Assembly: GCA_023271515.1 (NCBI GenBank)
Contig: JALPXQ010000007.1
Location: forward strand, 1 to 27,855
Reading direction: 5' to 3'
Source: Dehalococcoidia bacterium
GTDB lineage: Bacteria > Chloroflexota > Dehalococcoidia > SZUA-161 > SpSt-899
Length of the DNA stretch: 27,855 nucleotides
A program made the position numbers and the translations under genes. A model generated the notes under the pieces. It saw only the letters and a list, made by a program, of their open reading frames with translations. It searched no databases and was not told the origin of the DNA. Positions 6,981 to 16,211 of this stretch are shown piece after piece (the first letter of the stretch is position 1; the number at the start of each line of letters is the position of its first letter).

Positions 6981-7706
6981 TTGCCCCAGCTTGATGCTCT
7001 GCAAAATATCCTGGGGGTTGCTTTTGAGGATGTAACTCATCTTCAGCAATCGCTGGTCCATCGCTCTTACCTGAATGAGAGTGAAGCGCTTAGCGAAACG
7101 TCTGATGATCACCCTTTGTCATCGAATGAGCGGTTAGAATTCTTAGGGGATGCCTTGCTTGGACACGTGGTCGCTGAAAGACTCTACTGCGAGTTCCCCG
7201 ACTTTTCCGAAGGAGATCTGACCAAAGTGCGATCGGCTCTGGTGCGTACGGAGACGCTGGCACGCATTGCTCGCTCGCTGAATCTGGGCGATTATCTTTT
7301 TCTGGGCAAGGGGGAGGCCGAGAGCGGAGGGCGGCGTCGCCAGCGGAACCTTGCCTGTGCTCTCGAAGCCGTTATCGGTGCCATCCTTGTTGATCAGGGG
7401 TTCAATGTTGCCCGGGAGTTCGTTTTGCGGATTCTGGGGAAGGAACTGGAGCGAGCCACCGCGGAAAAACTGGAGAAGGATCCCAAGTCCAGGCTGCAGG
7501 AAGTGGTGCAAGCGGAACAGCGGTTGACTCCAGTCTACCGAACAGACAATGTCACCGGGCCGGATCACGATAGGATATTTGTGGTGGACGTCTTTGCCGG
7601 CGAGACATTCCTTGGACGGGGCAGCGGCAAAAGCAAGCGGGCCGCAGAACAGGAAGCAGCAGTGGCGGCGCTGAAGACGCTGGAGGGAGAGTCAGATCTT
7701 GTTTAA
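6981..7706 (+). CDS. rnc: ribonuclease III
   Basis: Cleaves double-stranded RNA, processing rRNA precursors and some mRNAs. The 241-aa protein has an endonuclease domain with signature NERLEFLGDALL (E50, E53, D57), a second helix RNLACALEAVIGAI (E129), and a C-terminal double-stranded-RNA-binding domain (about 165-235, ending GSGKSKRAAEQEAAVAAL). The start is TTG at 6981, with GGAGG 7 nt upstream (6969-6973) and no in-frame ATG before the conserved core. The position equal to the metal ligand Asp114 of the E. coli enzyme is Cys126 here (codon TGT). First gene of rnc-ftsY-dnaE, with its end overlapping ftsY by 8 nt. Confidence 0.95.
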   Translation: MPQLDALQNILGVAFEDVTHLQQSLVHRSYLNESEALSETSDDHPLSSNERLEFLGDALLGHVVAERLYCEFPDFSEGDLTKVRSALVRTETLARIARSLNLGDYLFLGKGEAESGGRRRQRNLACALEAVIGAILVDQGFNVAREFVLRILGKELERATAEKLEKDPKSRLQEVVQAEQRLTPVYRTDNVTGPDHDRIFVVDVFAGETFLGRGSGKSKRAAEQEAAVAALKTLEGESDLV

Positions 7707-8613
7707 CATATTCAAGAAGACCTGGCAGAGCATGGAACGCACCCGTGAACTCTGGTTGGAGAGGGTAGGCGGCATCTTTAGTCGTTCCCTCATCGATGAT
7801 GACCTGTGGGATGATCTGGAGGAAGTGCTCATCGCTGGTGACGTGGGCGTCAATACCTCGATGAAACTCATCGAAGGAGTTAAGGCAAGGGTGCAGACCG
7901 AGAGGGTGAGAGAAGGGGCAAGGATACAAGCGCTCTTAGGGGAAGAGATGATCAGCATCTTGAAGTTGAAGCATGAGGACGAACCATTTACTTCACTGAA
8001 GGATGGACCGGCGGTTGTACTGGTGGTCGGGGTAAATGGCACCGGCAAGACCACCTCGATCGCCAAGCTTGCCTATAGCTTCAAAGGTCAGGGAAAGAGG
8101 GTAGTACTTGCCGCCGCCGATACCTTTCGGGCGGCGGCAATTGATCAACTGAAACACTGGGGAGACCGGCTGGACATCGAGGTGATCGCCAGTCAGCCGG
8201 GTGGCGACCCCGGAGCGGTGGTCTTCGACGCGCTGGAGGCAGCACGAAGACGCAAGGCCGATGTTCTTATCGCCGATACCGCCGGCCGCATCCAGACCAG
8301 GTTCAACCTGATGGAAGAACTGAAGAAGATACGCCGGGTAATCAGCAGGGCGGGGGTTGATCCGGTGGTACTCCTGGTGCTCGATGCTAACACCGGCCAG
8401 AACGGGCTCAGCCAGGCAAGATATTTTGCTGAGGCAATAGGTGTTGATGGTGTTATTCTTGCCAAGCTGGATAGCACCTCCCGGGGAGGCATTGTGCTGT
8501 CTATCGTTGATCAGTTGAAGATACCGATTCTGTTTATCGGGACGGGACAAGAGCCGGATGACTTAGCCCCTTTCAATGCTGACGAGTTTGTGGAATCGCT
8601 GCTCTCGCGGTAA
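7699..8613 (+). CDS. ftsY: signal recognition particle receptor FtsY
   Basis: SRP-family GTPase that docks SRP-ribosome complexes at the membrane for cotranslational insertion. The 304-aa protein consists only of the N (about 1-95) and G domains. It has G1 GVNGTGKTT (111-119), the ADTFRAAAIDQL box, the G3 DTAGR motif and LAKLDSTSRGG near the C-terminus. The acidic A domain of E. coli FtsY is absent, as in many Gram-positive and Chloroflexota FtsY. The start is TTG at 7699, with GGAGGGA about 10 nt upstream inside rnc, giving MFNIFKKTW. An internal ATG (residue 12) is less likely. Two nt separate it from dnaE. Confidence 0.95.
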   Translation: MFNIFKKTWQSMERTRELWLERVGGIFSRSLIDDDLWDDLEEVLIAGDVGVNTSMKLIEGVKARVQTERVREGARIQALLGEEMISILKLKHEDEPFTSLKDGPAVVLVVGVNGTGKTTSIAKLAYSFKGQGKRVVLAAADTFRAAAIDQLKHWGDRLDIEVIASQPGGDPGAVVFDALEAARRRKADVLIADTAGRIQTRFNLMEELKKIRRVISRAGVDPVVLLVLDANTGQNGLSQARYFAEAIGVDGVILAKLDSTSRGGIVLSIVDQLKIPILFIGTGQEPDDLAPFNADEFVESLLSR

Positions 8614-8615
8614 AC

Positions 8616-11600
8616 ATGTTTACTCACCTTCACGTCCACACCGAATACAGCTTGCTCGACGGCATGTGCCGCATTCCCCGGTTGATTCAGCGGACCAAAG
8701 AGCTGGGGATGGACAGCCTTGCTATTACGGATCACGGCTCCCTCCACGGCATTATCCAGTTCTATCTTCAGGCTAAGGAGGCCGGGATAAAGCCGATTCT
8801 CGGCTGCGAGCTGTACCTCGCGCATGGAGAGCGCAGCTCAAGAGGGGGGGGCGAGAAGGCTCCCTATCATCTAGTTGTCCTGGCCAGGAACGAGATTGGC
8901 TATCGCAACCTGCTGCAACTCAGCAGCCGGGGCTATCTCGAGGGGTTCTATTATAAGCCGCGAGTTGATAAGGAGTTGCTGGCACAATACCACGAGGGCT
9001 TGATCGCCCTTTCCGCCTGCCCCAAAGGTGAACTGGCAACACTCATTCAGGAACGACGTTACAAGGATGCTGAAAAGGCAGCCAGGTGGTACCATGAAGT
9101 CTTTGGCGATTTCTATCTCGAGATTCAGGATCACTCCATACCGGAACTGGCTCAGATCAATAGGGAACTCGTCGCTATAAGCCGTAAATCGGGGCTGCCG
9201 CTGGTTGCGACCAACGACACCCATTACATCGATAGGGATGATGCTCCCCTTCACGACATCCTGCTCTGCATCCAGACGAACAGCACCATACACGACGAGA
9301 AACGCCTCCGCATGGCGGATGATTCTTTCTACCTGAAGAGCCCTCAGGAGATGGCCGACCTATGGTCGGAGCACCCCCAGGCGATCGAGAACACCGGACA
9401 CATCGCCGAAATGTGCCAGATTCAACTCGAATTCGGCCGCCTCTATTTGCCCCAGATTGAGATACCCCAAGATAGGACCGCCGACGAGTACCTGGCTGAC
9501 CTCTGCCTGCAAGGAATGGTCAGCCGCTATCCTGACACCCCCACAGAAGTCAGGGAGCGCCTGTTCTATGAGCTTGAGGTCATCAAACAGACCGAGTTTG
9601 CCAATTACCTCCTCGTCGTTTGGGATGTGATCTCCTGGGCTCAGAGGCAGGGGATTCTCTATGGAGTCCGAGGAAGCGCGGCCGCCTCCCTGGTGCTCTA
9701 TTGCCTTGGTATCACCAACATCGACCCGTTGGCTCACAAGCTGGTTTTCGAACGCTTTCTCAATGTAGAACGCAAGGAAATGCCAGATATCGACCTTGAT
9801 TTCCAGGATGATCGCCGCGACGAAGTTATCCGGTACGTGTCTCAAAGGTACGGGGCCGGCCGTGTAGCTCAGATTGTCACCTTTGGGACCCTGGGGGCCA
9901 GGGCATCCCTGAGGGATGTGGGACGGGCTCTGGGCATGCCCTATGGTCAAGTGGATCGCGTGGCTCGCCTGGTCCCTCCCGTAGCAAGCAGCCTCAGTGG
10001 TGCGCTTGAGGAAATCACCGAGTTGAGCGACCTGTATCGCAGTGACCCGGAGATAAAACGACTCGTTGATACCGCTGCCAGGCTTGAGGGTGTGGCTCGT
10101 CACGCTTCGACCCATGCTGCTGGAGTCGTCATCTCCAATGAGCCTTTGATTAAGCACGTGCCGCTGCAACGCCCAACCGGGGGCAACCAGCAGGATCTCC
10201 CCACCACCCAACTGGCTATGGATGACATCGCCAGGATTGGACTCCTGAAGATGGACTTCCTGGGCCTGGCCAACCTCACCATTCTGGGGAAGGCCAAAGA
10301 AATAATATCCCAAACCTGTGGCAGGGAGATCGACCTGGATCGGATACCCCTGGATGATGCCAGGACGTTCGAGCTGCTTTCCGCCGGAGAGACCACCGGC
10401 GTTTTTCAGTTAGAGGGTGCTGGGATGAGGCGGCACATAAAGGAGCTCAAACCCAGCCATTTCGGTGAGATAGCCGCCATGGTCGCTCTCTACCGGCCTG
10501 GGCCGATGCAGCATATCCCCACTTTTATTGGATCCAAACATAAACAGATTCCTATCACGTTTCCTCATCCCGCCCTGGAGAAGATTCTCGAGGAAACCTA
10601 CGGCGTGATAGTCTACCAGGATCAAGTCCTGCTAATCACTCAGGCTTTCGCCGGCTACAGCCTTGGTGAGGCTGACATCGTGCGTAAGGCCATGGGGAAG
10701 AAGATACCGGAGATAATGCAGGCGGAACGCGATCGGTTCATTGCCGGTGCAAGGACACTGGGTTTCCCTCAGAAGGTGTCCGAGGATGTATTCAATCTCA
10801 TCGAGCCATTCGCCGGATATGCCTTCAACAAAGCTCACGCGACGAGCTACGCCCTGATCGCTTATAAGACTGCTTATCTCAAGGCCAATTATCCGGTGGA
10901 GTTCATGACGGCTCTTCTAATCGCTAATGCCGGGAATCAGAGTAAGATCGCCACCGTGGTGGCTGAGTGCCGGCGACTGGGGATACCGGTGCTGCCTCCG
11001 GATGTCAATCGAAGCAAGCGAACCTTTGCCATCGAGAAGGAGGGCGAGGGCTCGCTTGCCATCCGCTTCGGACTGGGGGCAATCAAGAACGTCGGCGAAA
11101 CCGCTATCGAGCCGATCATCACTGCTCAGGAGAAGGATGGGCCTTTCAAGTCGCTAGAGGATTTCTGCCGTCGATCTGATCTGCGTGGACTCAACAAGCG
11201 AGCACTGGAAAGCCTCATTAAGGTGGGGGCACTGGACTCTCTGGGAAGTCGCGGCGCACTGCTTGCGGGCATGGATCGGATCCTGCGGCTCTCACATCGA
11301 GAGCAACAACTACGGGAGAGCGGCCAGGCAACCATGTTCGATCTCTGGGGAGAAACTGCCACGGTCCCGATGCCGGCGCTGGAGCTAGAGAATATCGAGA
11401 TACCGGATAGCGAGTCCCTGGCCTGGGAGAAGGAGCTACTCGGAGTTTATCTGTCGGCACACCCACTGGTATCAGCGGCAAGAGACCTTGGCGATAAGAT
11501 CACTGCTTTCTGCGGTCAGATCGATGAGGAGATGGAAGGGCAGGAAGTGACCGTGGTGGGCATGGTAGCCACTGTGCGCAAGGCAATGACCCGGAGCAAT

Positions 11601-12074
11601 CGCCCCTTCGTGAGCGCGGTCCTTGAGGATATAGGTGGTGAGATCGAGGTCACTGCCTGGTCGGAGGTATATGAACGGACCGAGGAGCTTTGGAAGAAGG
11701 GGAATACTCTGCTGGTACGGGGGAAGGTTAGACTGCGTGGAGAACGAGTGCAGCTCAATTGTCAGGGCGCAGTGGCTTATCGACCCGGCAAACCACGGGA
11801 GATTCCCTGGGCTACCGGTTCACCCCCCCCACCACCCCGACGCGTCACCATCAGCATATCTCAGACCGAGGATATCCAGGATGATATCGCTCGATTGCGG
11901 CAGGTCTTCGCCATCCTGGAGCAATTCCCGGGCGAAGACAAGGCCTATCTTGCCATCGCTAATAGCATCGGCACGGTCACGCTCGACCTGCCGACTCGCG
12001 GCGTAAGCTATTGTGGGGAGTTCCACCAACAGCTTGCTGAGATAGTGGGTGAAGAGGCACTGAGCATTGCTTGA
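8616..12074 (+). CDS. dnaE: DNA polymerase III subunit alpha (DnaE)
   Basis: Replicative DNA polymerase catalytic subunit, 1152 aa, the length of E. coli DnaE (1160). An N-terminal PHP domain begins THLHVHTEYSLLDG. The C-family polymerase core carries catalytic Asp391 and Asp393 (PDIDLDF) and Asp547 (KMDFLG), with GVRGSAAASLVLY, HASTHAAGVVIS and FNKAHATSYALIAY as further family motifs. A tandem helix-hairpin-helix region and an OB-fold (about 985-1055) follow, with a proline-rich linker and a short C-terminal domain. It starts two nt after ftsY. The gene contains in-frame G8 (8844-8851) and C8 (11823-11830) homopolymers. Its stop codon overlaps the -35 of the first rpoB promoter. Confidence 0.97.
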   Translation: MFTHLHVHTEYSLLDGMCRIPRLIQRTKELGMDSLAITDHGSLHGIIQFYLQAKEAGIKPILGCELYLAHGERSSRGGGEKAPYHLVVLARNEIGYRNLLQLSSRGYLEGFYYKPRVDKELLAQYHEGLIALSACPKGELATLIQERRYKDAEKAARWYHEVFGDFYLEIQDHSIPELAQINRELVAISRKSGLPLVATNDTHYIDRDDAPLHDILLCIQTNSTIHDEKRLRMADDSFYLKSPQEMADLWSEHPQAIENTGHIAEMCQIQLEFGRLYLPQIEIPQDRTADEYLADLCLQGMVSRYPDTPTEVRERLFYELEVIKQTEFANYLLVVWDVISWAQRQGILYGVRGSAAASLVLYCLGITNIDPLAHKLVFERFLNVERKEMPDIDLDFQDDRRDEVIRYVSQRYGAGRVAQIVTFGTLGARASLRDVGRALGMPYGQVDRVARLVPPVASSLSGALEEITELSDLYRSDPEIKRLVDTAARLEGVARHASTHAAGVVISNEPLIKHVPLQRPTGGNQQDLPTTQLAMDDIARIGLLKMDFLGLANLTILGKAKEIISQTCGREIDLDRIPLDDARTFELLSAGETTGVFQLEGAGMRRHIKELKPSHFGEIAAMVALYRPGPMQHIPTFIGSKHKQIPITFPHPALEKILEETYGVIVYQDQVLLITQAFAGYSLGEADIVRKAMGKKIPEIMQAERDRFIAGARTLGFPQKVSEDVFNLIEPFAGYAFNKAHATSYALIAYKTAYLKANYPVEFMTALLIANAGNQSKIATVVAECRRLGIPVLPPDVNRSKRTFAIEKEGEGSLAIRFGLGAIKNVGETAIEPIITAQEKDGPFKSLEDFCRRSDLRGLNKRALESLIKVGALDSLGSRGALLAGMDRILRLSHREQQLRESGQATMFDLWGETATVPMPALELENIEIPDSESLAWEKELLGVYLSAHPLVSAARDLGDKITAFCGQIDEEMEGQEVTVVGMVATVRKAMTRSNRPFVSAVLEDIGGEIEVTAWSEVYERTEELWKKGNTLLVRGKVRLRGERVQLNCQGAVAYRPGKPREIPWATGSPPPPPRRVTISISQTEDIQDDIARLRQVFAILEQFPGEDKAYLAIANSIGTVTLDLPTRGVSYCGEFHQQLAEIVGEEALSIA

Positions 12075-12099
12075 CAAAGCGGCAAGCATGTGTTATACT
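12071..12099 (+). promoter_or_regulatory. rpoB promoter P1 (distal)
   Basis: Consensus TTGACA (12071-12076) and TATACT (12094-12099) with a 17-bp spacer. The -35 overlaps the dnaE stop codon (12072-12074). Expected start near 12106. A copy of leader box A follows at 12128-12159. Confidence 0.85.
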
Positions 12100-12127
12100 A
12101 AACTAGATTGGTCACCCTCATTCCAAA

Positions 12128-12305
12128 CTTCCTAATCTCATCCTGGTGTTCAAGCTGTTTTTGCCAAAGGCTGGCGGAGTTATTGTCTAGTTGCGGCCAC
12201 GATTGCGTTGACAAACACTCAAACATATAGTATACTTGGTAATTGTTGCCTTGGATAGCTGCTTTCATACCAGCCCTTCTAACTCACCCTGGTTTTCAGG
12301 CTGTT
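12128..12305 (+). repeat. duplicated leader box A/B downstream of each rpoB promoter
   Basis: Box A (12128-12159) and box B (12276-12305) align over 30 positions with 27 identities and two 1-nt gaps, in the pattern CTTC(C)TAA(T)CTCA(T/C)CCTGG followed by T(G/T)TTCA(A/G)GCTGTT. Each lies in the leader made by one promoter (29 nt after the -10 of P1, 40 nt after that of P2), so promoter and box appear duplicated together. The function is unknown. It could be a binding site for RNA or protein in the rpoBC leader. Confidence 0.7.
12208..12236 (+). promoter_or_regulatory. rpoB promoter P2 (proximal)
   Basis: Consensus TTGACA (12208-12213) and TATACT (12231-12236), again with a 17-bp spacer and identical hexamers to P1, 137 bp downstream of it. 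Expected start near 12243, giving a leader of about 110 nt before the chosen rpoB start. Confidence 0.87.
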
Positions 12306-12353
12306 CAGACACAGGCAGTGGGGAGCTTCTGCGCCTCTGTTGGAGCATTTAGT

Positions 12354-15300
12354 GTGATTTCATCCACTGGATTACCTGCTCCCATCGCTCATACCACCCG
12401 GAAATCATTTGCCAGGATTCCGGAAGTCGTTGGAGTTCCGGACTTGATCCGGATACAACATAGCTCCTATCGCTGGTTTAGGGAAGAGGGGTTGAAGGAA
12501 CTCTTCGAGGAAATTTCGCCCATCAAAGATTACACCGGTAACCGTTTGGAGCTCTATTTTCTTAGCCACGAATTTGGCGAACCAAAATATTCGGAGAGCG
12601 AATGCCGGGAACGTGATCTGACCTATGCCGCTCCATTAAAGGTAAAGACAAGGTTAATCATAAAAGAAACCGGGGAGATCAAGGAACAAGACCTTTTTAT
12701 GGGTGACTTCCCCGTCATGACCCCGAGAGGTACCTTTATTATCAATGGTGCCGAGCGCGTGGTTGTAAATCAGCTTATTCGTTCCCCAGGAGTCTATTTC
12801 ACGGTAGAAGATGATCCTGCAACAGGACACAGGTTGTGCCTTGCCAAGGTCATACCGGATCGCGGGGCATGGCTTGAATTTGAAACTTCAAGCCGAGGAA
12901 CGATCTCGGTAAAGATAAATCGCAAGCACAAGATCCCGGTTACCACCCTGCTTCGTGCCGTTGGCTATGGTCGGGATGAAGACCTCTTAGCGTTGTTTGC
13001 TGATGTGGACACCGATCCGGAGCGGTCGTTTATTAGAGCCACTATGGAACGAGACCCACTGGTCAGGAGTGAGGAGGATGCACTCATCGAGTTCTACCGG
13101 AAAGCGAGGCCCGGTGAGCCGCCTACCGTGGAAAACGCCCGTGGGCTAATAAACGCCCTGCTTTTCGATCCCCGTCGCTACCGCTTAGGTAAGGGAGGCC
13201 GCTATAAGTTAAATAAGCGGCTTGGCCCTAATTACCCTCTCACAGAGCAGCCTCGCACTCTAGTGGCACAGGTAGAAGGTAAGTGGCAGGAATGGCTTAA
13301 TCGTCCCCTCACAGACCGTGCTCTTACAACAAAGGACCTGGTGGACATTGTGCGCCGCGTAATCCTGGTCAACAATGGCCTGGATACTTGCGATGACATA
13401 GACCATTTGGGCAATCGACGTGTGCGAGCAGTAGGGGAACTCTTGCAGAGCCATCTCAGGATGGGATTGCTGCGCATGGAGAGATCGATCCAGGAAAAAA
13501 TGAGTCTTCTGGGAACCGCATCGGCTACCCCCACCACTCTGGTTAACAACCGTGCGGTGATTGCTACGGTAAGGGAGTTTTTCGGCAGTTCCCGCCTCTC
13601 TCAGTTTATGGACCAAACCAATCCTTTAGCGGAGCTAACTCACAAACGTCGGCTTTCAGCTCTAGGCCCCGGAGGATTCTCTCGAGACCGCGCCGGGTTT
13701 GAGGTGCGCGATGTTCATTACTCTCATTATGGAAGGGTATGTCCTATTGAGACACCTGAGGGGCGCAACATAGGCTTGATCACCTCGCTGGCGACTTATG
13801 CTCAGGTCAATGAATTTGGTTTCATCGAGACCCCCTATCGCAAAGTGGTGAAGGAATTGGAGAGTATCTCTCCGGATATTGTGAACAAGATCACACGCGA
13901 GCCGGTGTTCGATAGTGAGGAACGATTGATTATAGATGCGGGGGAAATCATCACCGAGGAGATGGCATCTAAGCTAGCTGAATTGCCTTCTCGTACGATC
14001 AAGGTAAAGCCCTTCGTGTCACCAGAGATAGAGTATTTCCCTGCTGATGAAGAGGATAAATACATCATAGCTCAAGCAAATGCCCGACTGGACGAGAACA
14101 ATCAATTCATGGATCGCAAGGTTGAGGCCCGGCAGGGTGAGAAATTCCTGGCGGAGAGTCCCGACAGGATTGACTTCATGGATGTGTCCACCAGTCAGAT
14201 TGTGAGTGTCAGCACCTCGCTGATACCATTCCTGGAACACGACGATGCCAATCGGGCGTTGATGGGCTCAAACATGCAGCGTCAGTCAGTCCCTCTTCTC
14301 TGTCCGGAATCACCTGTTGTAGGAACCGGGATGGAGAGGGAAATAGCCCGTGACAGCGGTCAGGTAGTCTTTGCCCCAGTTGATGGCGAGATAATATCGG
14401 CGACAGCCAGACAAGTCATCCTCCATGGTGATGATGGCAAAGACTACATCAGTTCTCTGCGGAAGTTTGCCCGGAGCAATCAGGGAACTTGCATTACGCA
14501 GTACCCAAGGGTAAGCAAAGGGGAACGGGTGAAGGAGGGGCAGGTCCTGGTCGATGGCTCGGCCACGGATAGAGGGGAACTCGCCCTGGGCCAGAACGTC
14601 ACCTGTGCGTTCTTAAGCTGGGAAGGCTATACGTTTGAAGATGCCATCGTCATCTCACAGAGGTTAGTTCAAGAGGATAAATTCACTTCCATTCACATCG
14701 AGAAGTACGAGATAGAGGCCAGGGAAACGAAATTGGGCCCAGAGGAGATCACCAGGGACATTCCCAACATTGGCGAGAATGCCCTGCGCAATCTGGACGA
14801 AGAAGGGATCGTGCGTATTGGGGCGGAGGTTTCATCGGGGGATATTCTGGCCGGCAAGATCACGCCCAAGGGAGAGCGCGTTCTCACCGCCGAGGAAAAG
14901 CTCCTTCGAGCTATTTTTGGTGAAAAGGCGAGGGATGTCAAGGATACCTCGCTGCGAATGCCTCATGGGGAGTCGGGCAGGGTGATAGAGGTTAAGCGCT
15001 TTGCCCGGTTCAAGTATTGGTGCGATAGGTGCAGGGTTGAGTATCACTACGTTGAGCCGCTTGAGGACGAGAAATGCGAACGCTGCGAAGGCCCGCTGAA
15101 GAAACTGCCGGGTGACGAACTGGATGCGGGCGTTCTTCGGATGATAAGGGTGTCGGTGGCCCAGAAGAGGAAGGTTTCGGTGGGTGACAAGCTGGCCGGT
15201 CGCCACGGCAACAAGGGAGTCATCGCCAGGATACTTCCTGTTGAAGACATGCCTTACCTGGCTGATGGTCGGCCGGTGGATGTCATTCTCAGTCCTCTGG

Positions 15301-16211
15301 GTGTTCCCTCGCGTATGAATATTGGGCAACTCCTGGAAATCCATCTTGGCTGGGCGGCACAGAATCTCGGTCTCAAAATAGTAAACCCGGTTTTCAATGG
15401 CGCCGATGAGGGCGCTATTGAGGATGCCTTGGCTCGGGCCTGGTTAATTGAGCGCGCTATGGACGGTAGTTTGGAGCCGGATGGTGCCGTGGAACGGAGG
15501 GAACGGGCCAAGGCCTGGCTTAACCAGCGCGGCTTTGATGGAGAGAAGATATTTGATGAAAACAGACGCTGCGGCGAGGCCAGGCGGGCTTGTCTTATGA
15601 TCTGGCTCGAAGACCAGGGGGTGACAGACGTATCCACTATGGGTGATGAGGAATTGGAGCAAACGGCACAGCGGCTTTATCGGGAGAAGAAGCAAGCTCC
15701 GCCAATCTCGGGGAAGATGACGCTCTACGATGGACGCACCGGCGAAGCATTCGATGAGCCGGTGACAGTGGGCTGTATGTACATAATGAAGCTCATTCAT
15801 CTGGTGGAGGACAAGATACATGCTCGCTCCACAGGCCCTTACTCGCTCATAACGCAGCAGCCCCTGGGAGGTAAGACTCAGTTCGGGGGACAGCGGTTTG
15901 GCGAAATGGAGGTCTGGGCTCTGGAAGCCTACGGTGCTGCCTATAATCTCCAGGAAATGCTTACTATCAAATCAGACGACGTGGTAGGACGGGTGAAGAC
16001 CTATGGGGCCATCGTCAAGGGTGAGGAAATCCTGAGTCTGGGGGTATCGGAGTCTTTCAAGATGTTGATCAAGGAATTGCAGAGTCTGGGACTGGCAGTT
16101 GAAGTGCTGGGCAAAGAGGAGGAGCAGGTGCTGTGCCTGAAAGAATCGCCTGATGAGATACCGAGATTGGGGATAAATCTGACCGGTATGGAGATCGAGG
16201 AGAACGAATAA
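12354..16211 (+). CDS. rpoB: DNA-directed RNA polymerase subunit beta
   Basis: Second-largest RNA polymerase subunit. I chose the GTG at 12354 (1285 aa), which has GGAG 8 nt upstream and gives a normal short N-terminus before TTRKSFARIPEVVGVPDL. The frame is open to 12243, but a start there would fall on the P2 transcription start. Conserved blocks include CPIETPEGRNIGLI, GQNVTCAFLSWEGYTFEDAI, KRKVSVGDKLAGRHGNKG and the GGKTQFGGQRFGEMEVWALEAYGAA region. A Cys4 zinc-ribbon-like insertion (C890, C893, C908, C911) precedes the GDKLAGRHGNKG element. A further insertion of about 70 residues precedes LYDGRTGE. The gene overlaps rpoC by one nt (TAATG). Confidence 0.97.
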   Translation: MISSTGLPAPIAHTTRKSFARIPEVVGVPDLIRIQHSSYRWFREEGLKELFEEISPIKDYTGNRLELYFLSHEFGEPKYSESECRERDLTYAAPLKVKTRLIIKETGEIKEQDLFMGDFPVMTPRGTFIINGAERVVVNQLIRSPGVYFTVEDDPATGHRLCLAKVIPDRGAWLEFETSSRGTISVKINRKHKIPVTTLLRAVGYGRDEDLLALFADVDTDPERSFIRATMERDPLVRSEEDALIEFYRKARPGEPPTVENARGLINALLFDPRRYRLGKGGRYKLNKRLGPNYPLTEQPRTLVAQVEGKWQEWLNRPLTDRALTTKDLVDIVRRVILVNNGLDTCDDIDHLGNRRVRAVGELLQSHLRMGLLRMERSIQEKMSLLGTASATPTTLVNNRAVIATVREFFGSSRLSQFMDQTNPLAELTHKRRLSALGPGGFSRDRAGFEVRDVHYSHYGRVCPIETPEGRNIGLITSLATYAQVNEFGFIETPYRKVVKELESISPDIVNKITREPVFDSEERLIIDAGEIITEEMASKLAELPSRTIKVKPFVSPEIEYFPADEEDKYIIAQANARLDENNQFMDRKVEARQGEKFLAESPDRIDFMDVSTSQIVSVSTSLIPFLEHDDANRALMGSNMQRQSVPLLCPESPVVGTGMEREIARDSGQVVFAPVDGEIISATARQVILHGDDGKDYISSLRKFARSNQGTCITQYPRVSKGERVKEGQVLVDGSATDRGELALGQNVTCAFLSWEGYTFEDAIVISQRLVQEDKFTSIHIEKYEIEARETKLGPEEITRDIPNIGENALRNLDEEGIVRIGAEVSSGDILAGKITPKGERVLTAEEKLLRAIFGEKARDVKDTSLRMPHGESGRVIEVKRFARFKYWCDRCRVEYHYVEPLEDEKCERCEGPLKKLPGDELDAGVLRMIRVSVAQKRKVSVGDKLAGRHGNKGVIARILPVEDMPYLADGRPVDVILSPLGVPSRMNIGQLLEIHLGWAAQNLGLKIVNPVFNGADEGAIEDALARAWLIERAMDGSLEPDGAVERRERAKAWLNQRGFDGEKIFDENRRCGEARRACLMIWLEDQGVTDVSTMGDEELEQTAQRLYREKKQAPPISGKMTLYDGRTGEAFDEPVTVGCMYIMKLIHLVEDKIHARSTGPYSLITQQPLGGKTQFGGQRFGEMEVWALEAYGAAYNLQEMLTIKSDDVVGRVKTYGAIVKGEEILSLGVSESFKMLIKELQSLGLAVEVLGKEEEQVLCLKESPDEIPRLGINLTGMEIEENE

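Noticed and set aside
9360..10313. 317-aa open frame on the minus strand inside dnaE
   Set aside because: Fully antisense to a conserved polymerase core, with no family motif or ribosome-binding site. It is a shadow of G+C-rich codons.
12243..12353. N-terminal extension of the rpoB frame from TTG 12243
   Set aside because: The codon lies on the expected P2 transcription start and has no ribosome-binding site. The region contains leader box B, and the residues do not resemble RpoB N-termini. GTG 12354 with GGAG is better.
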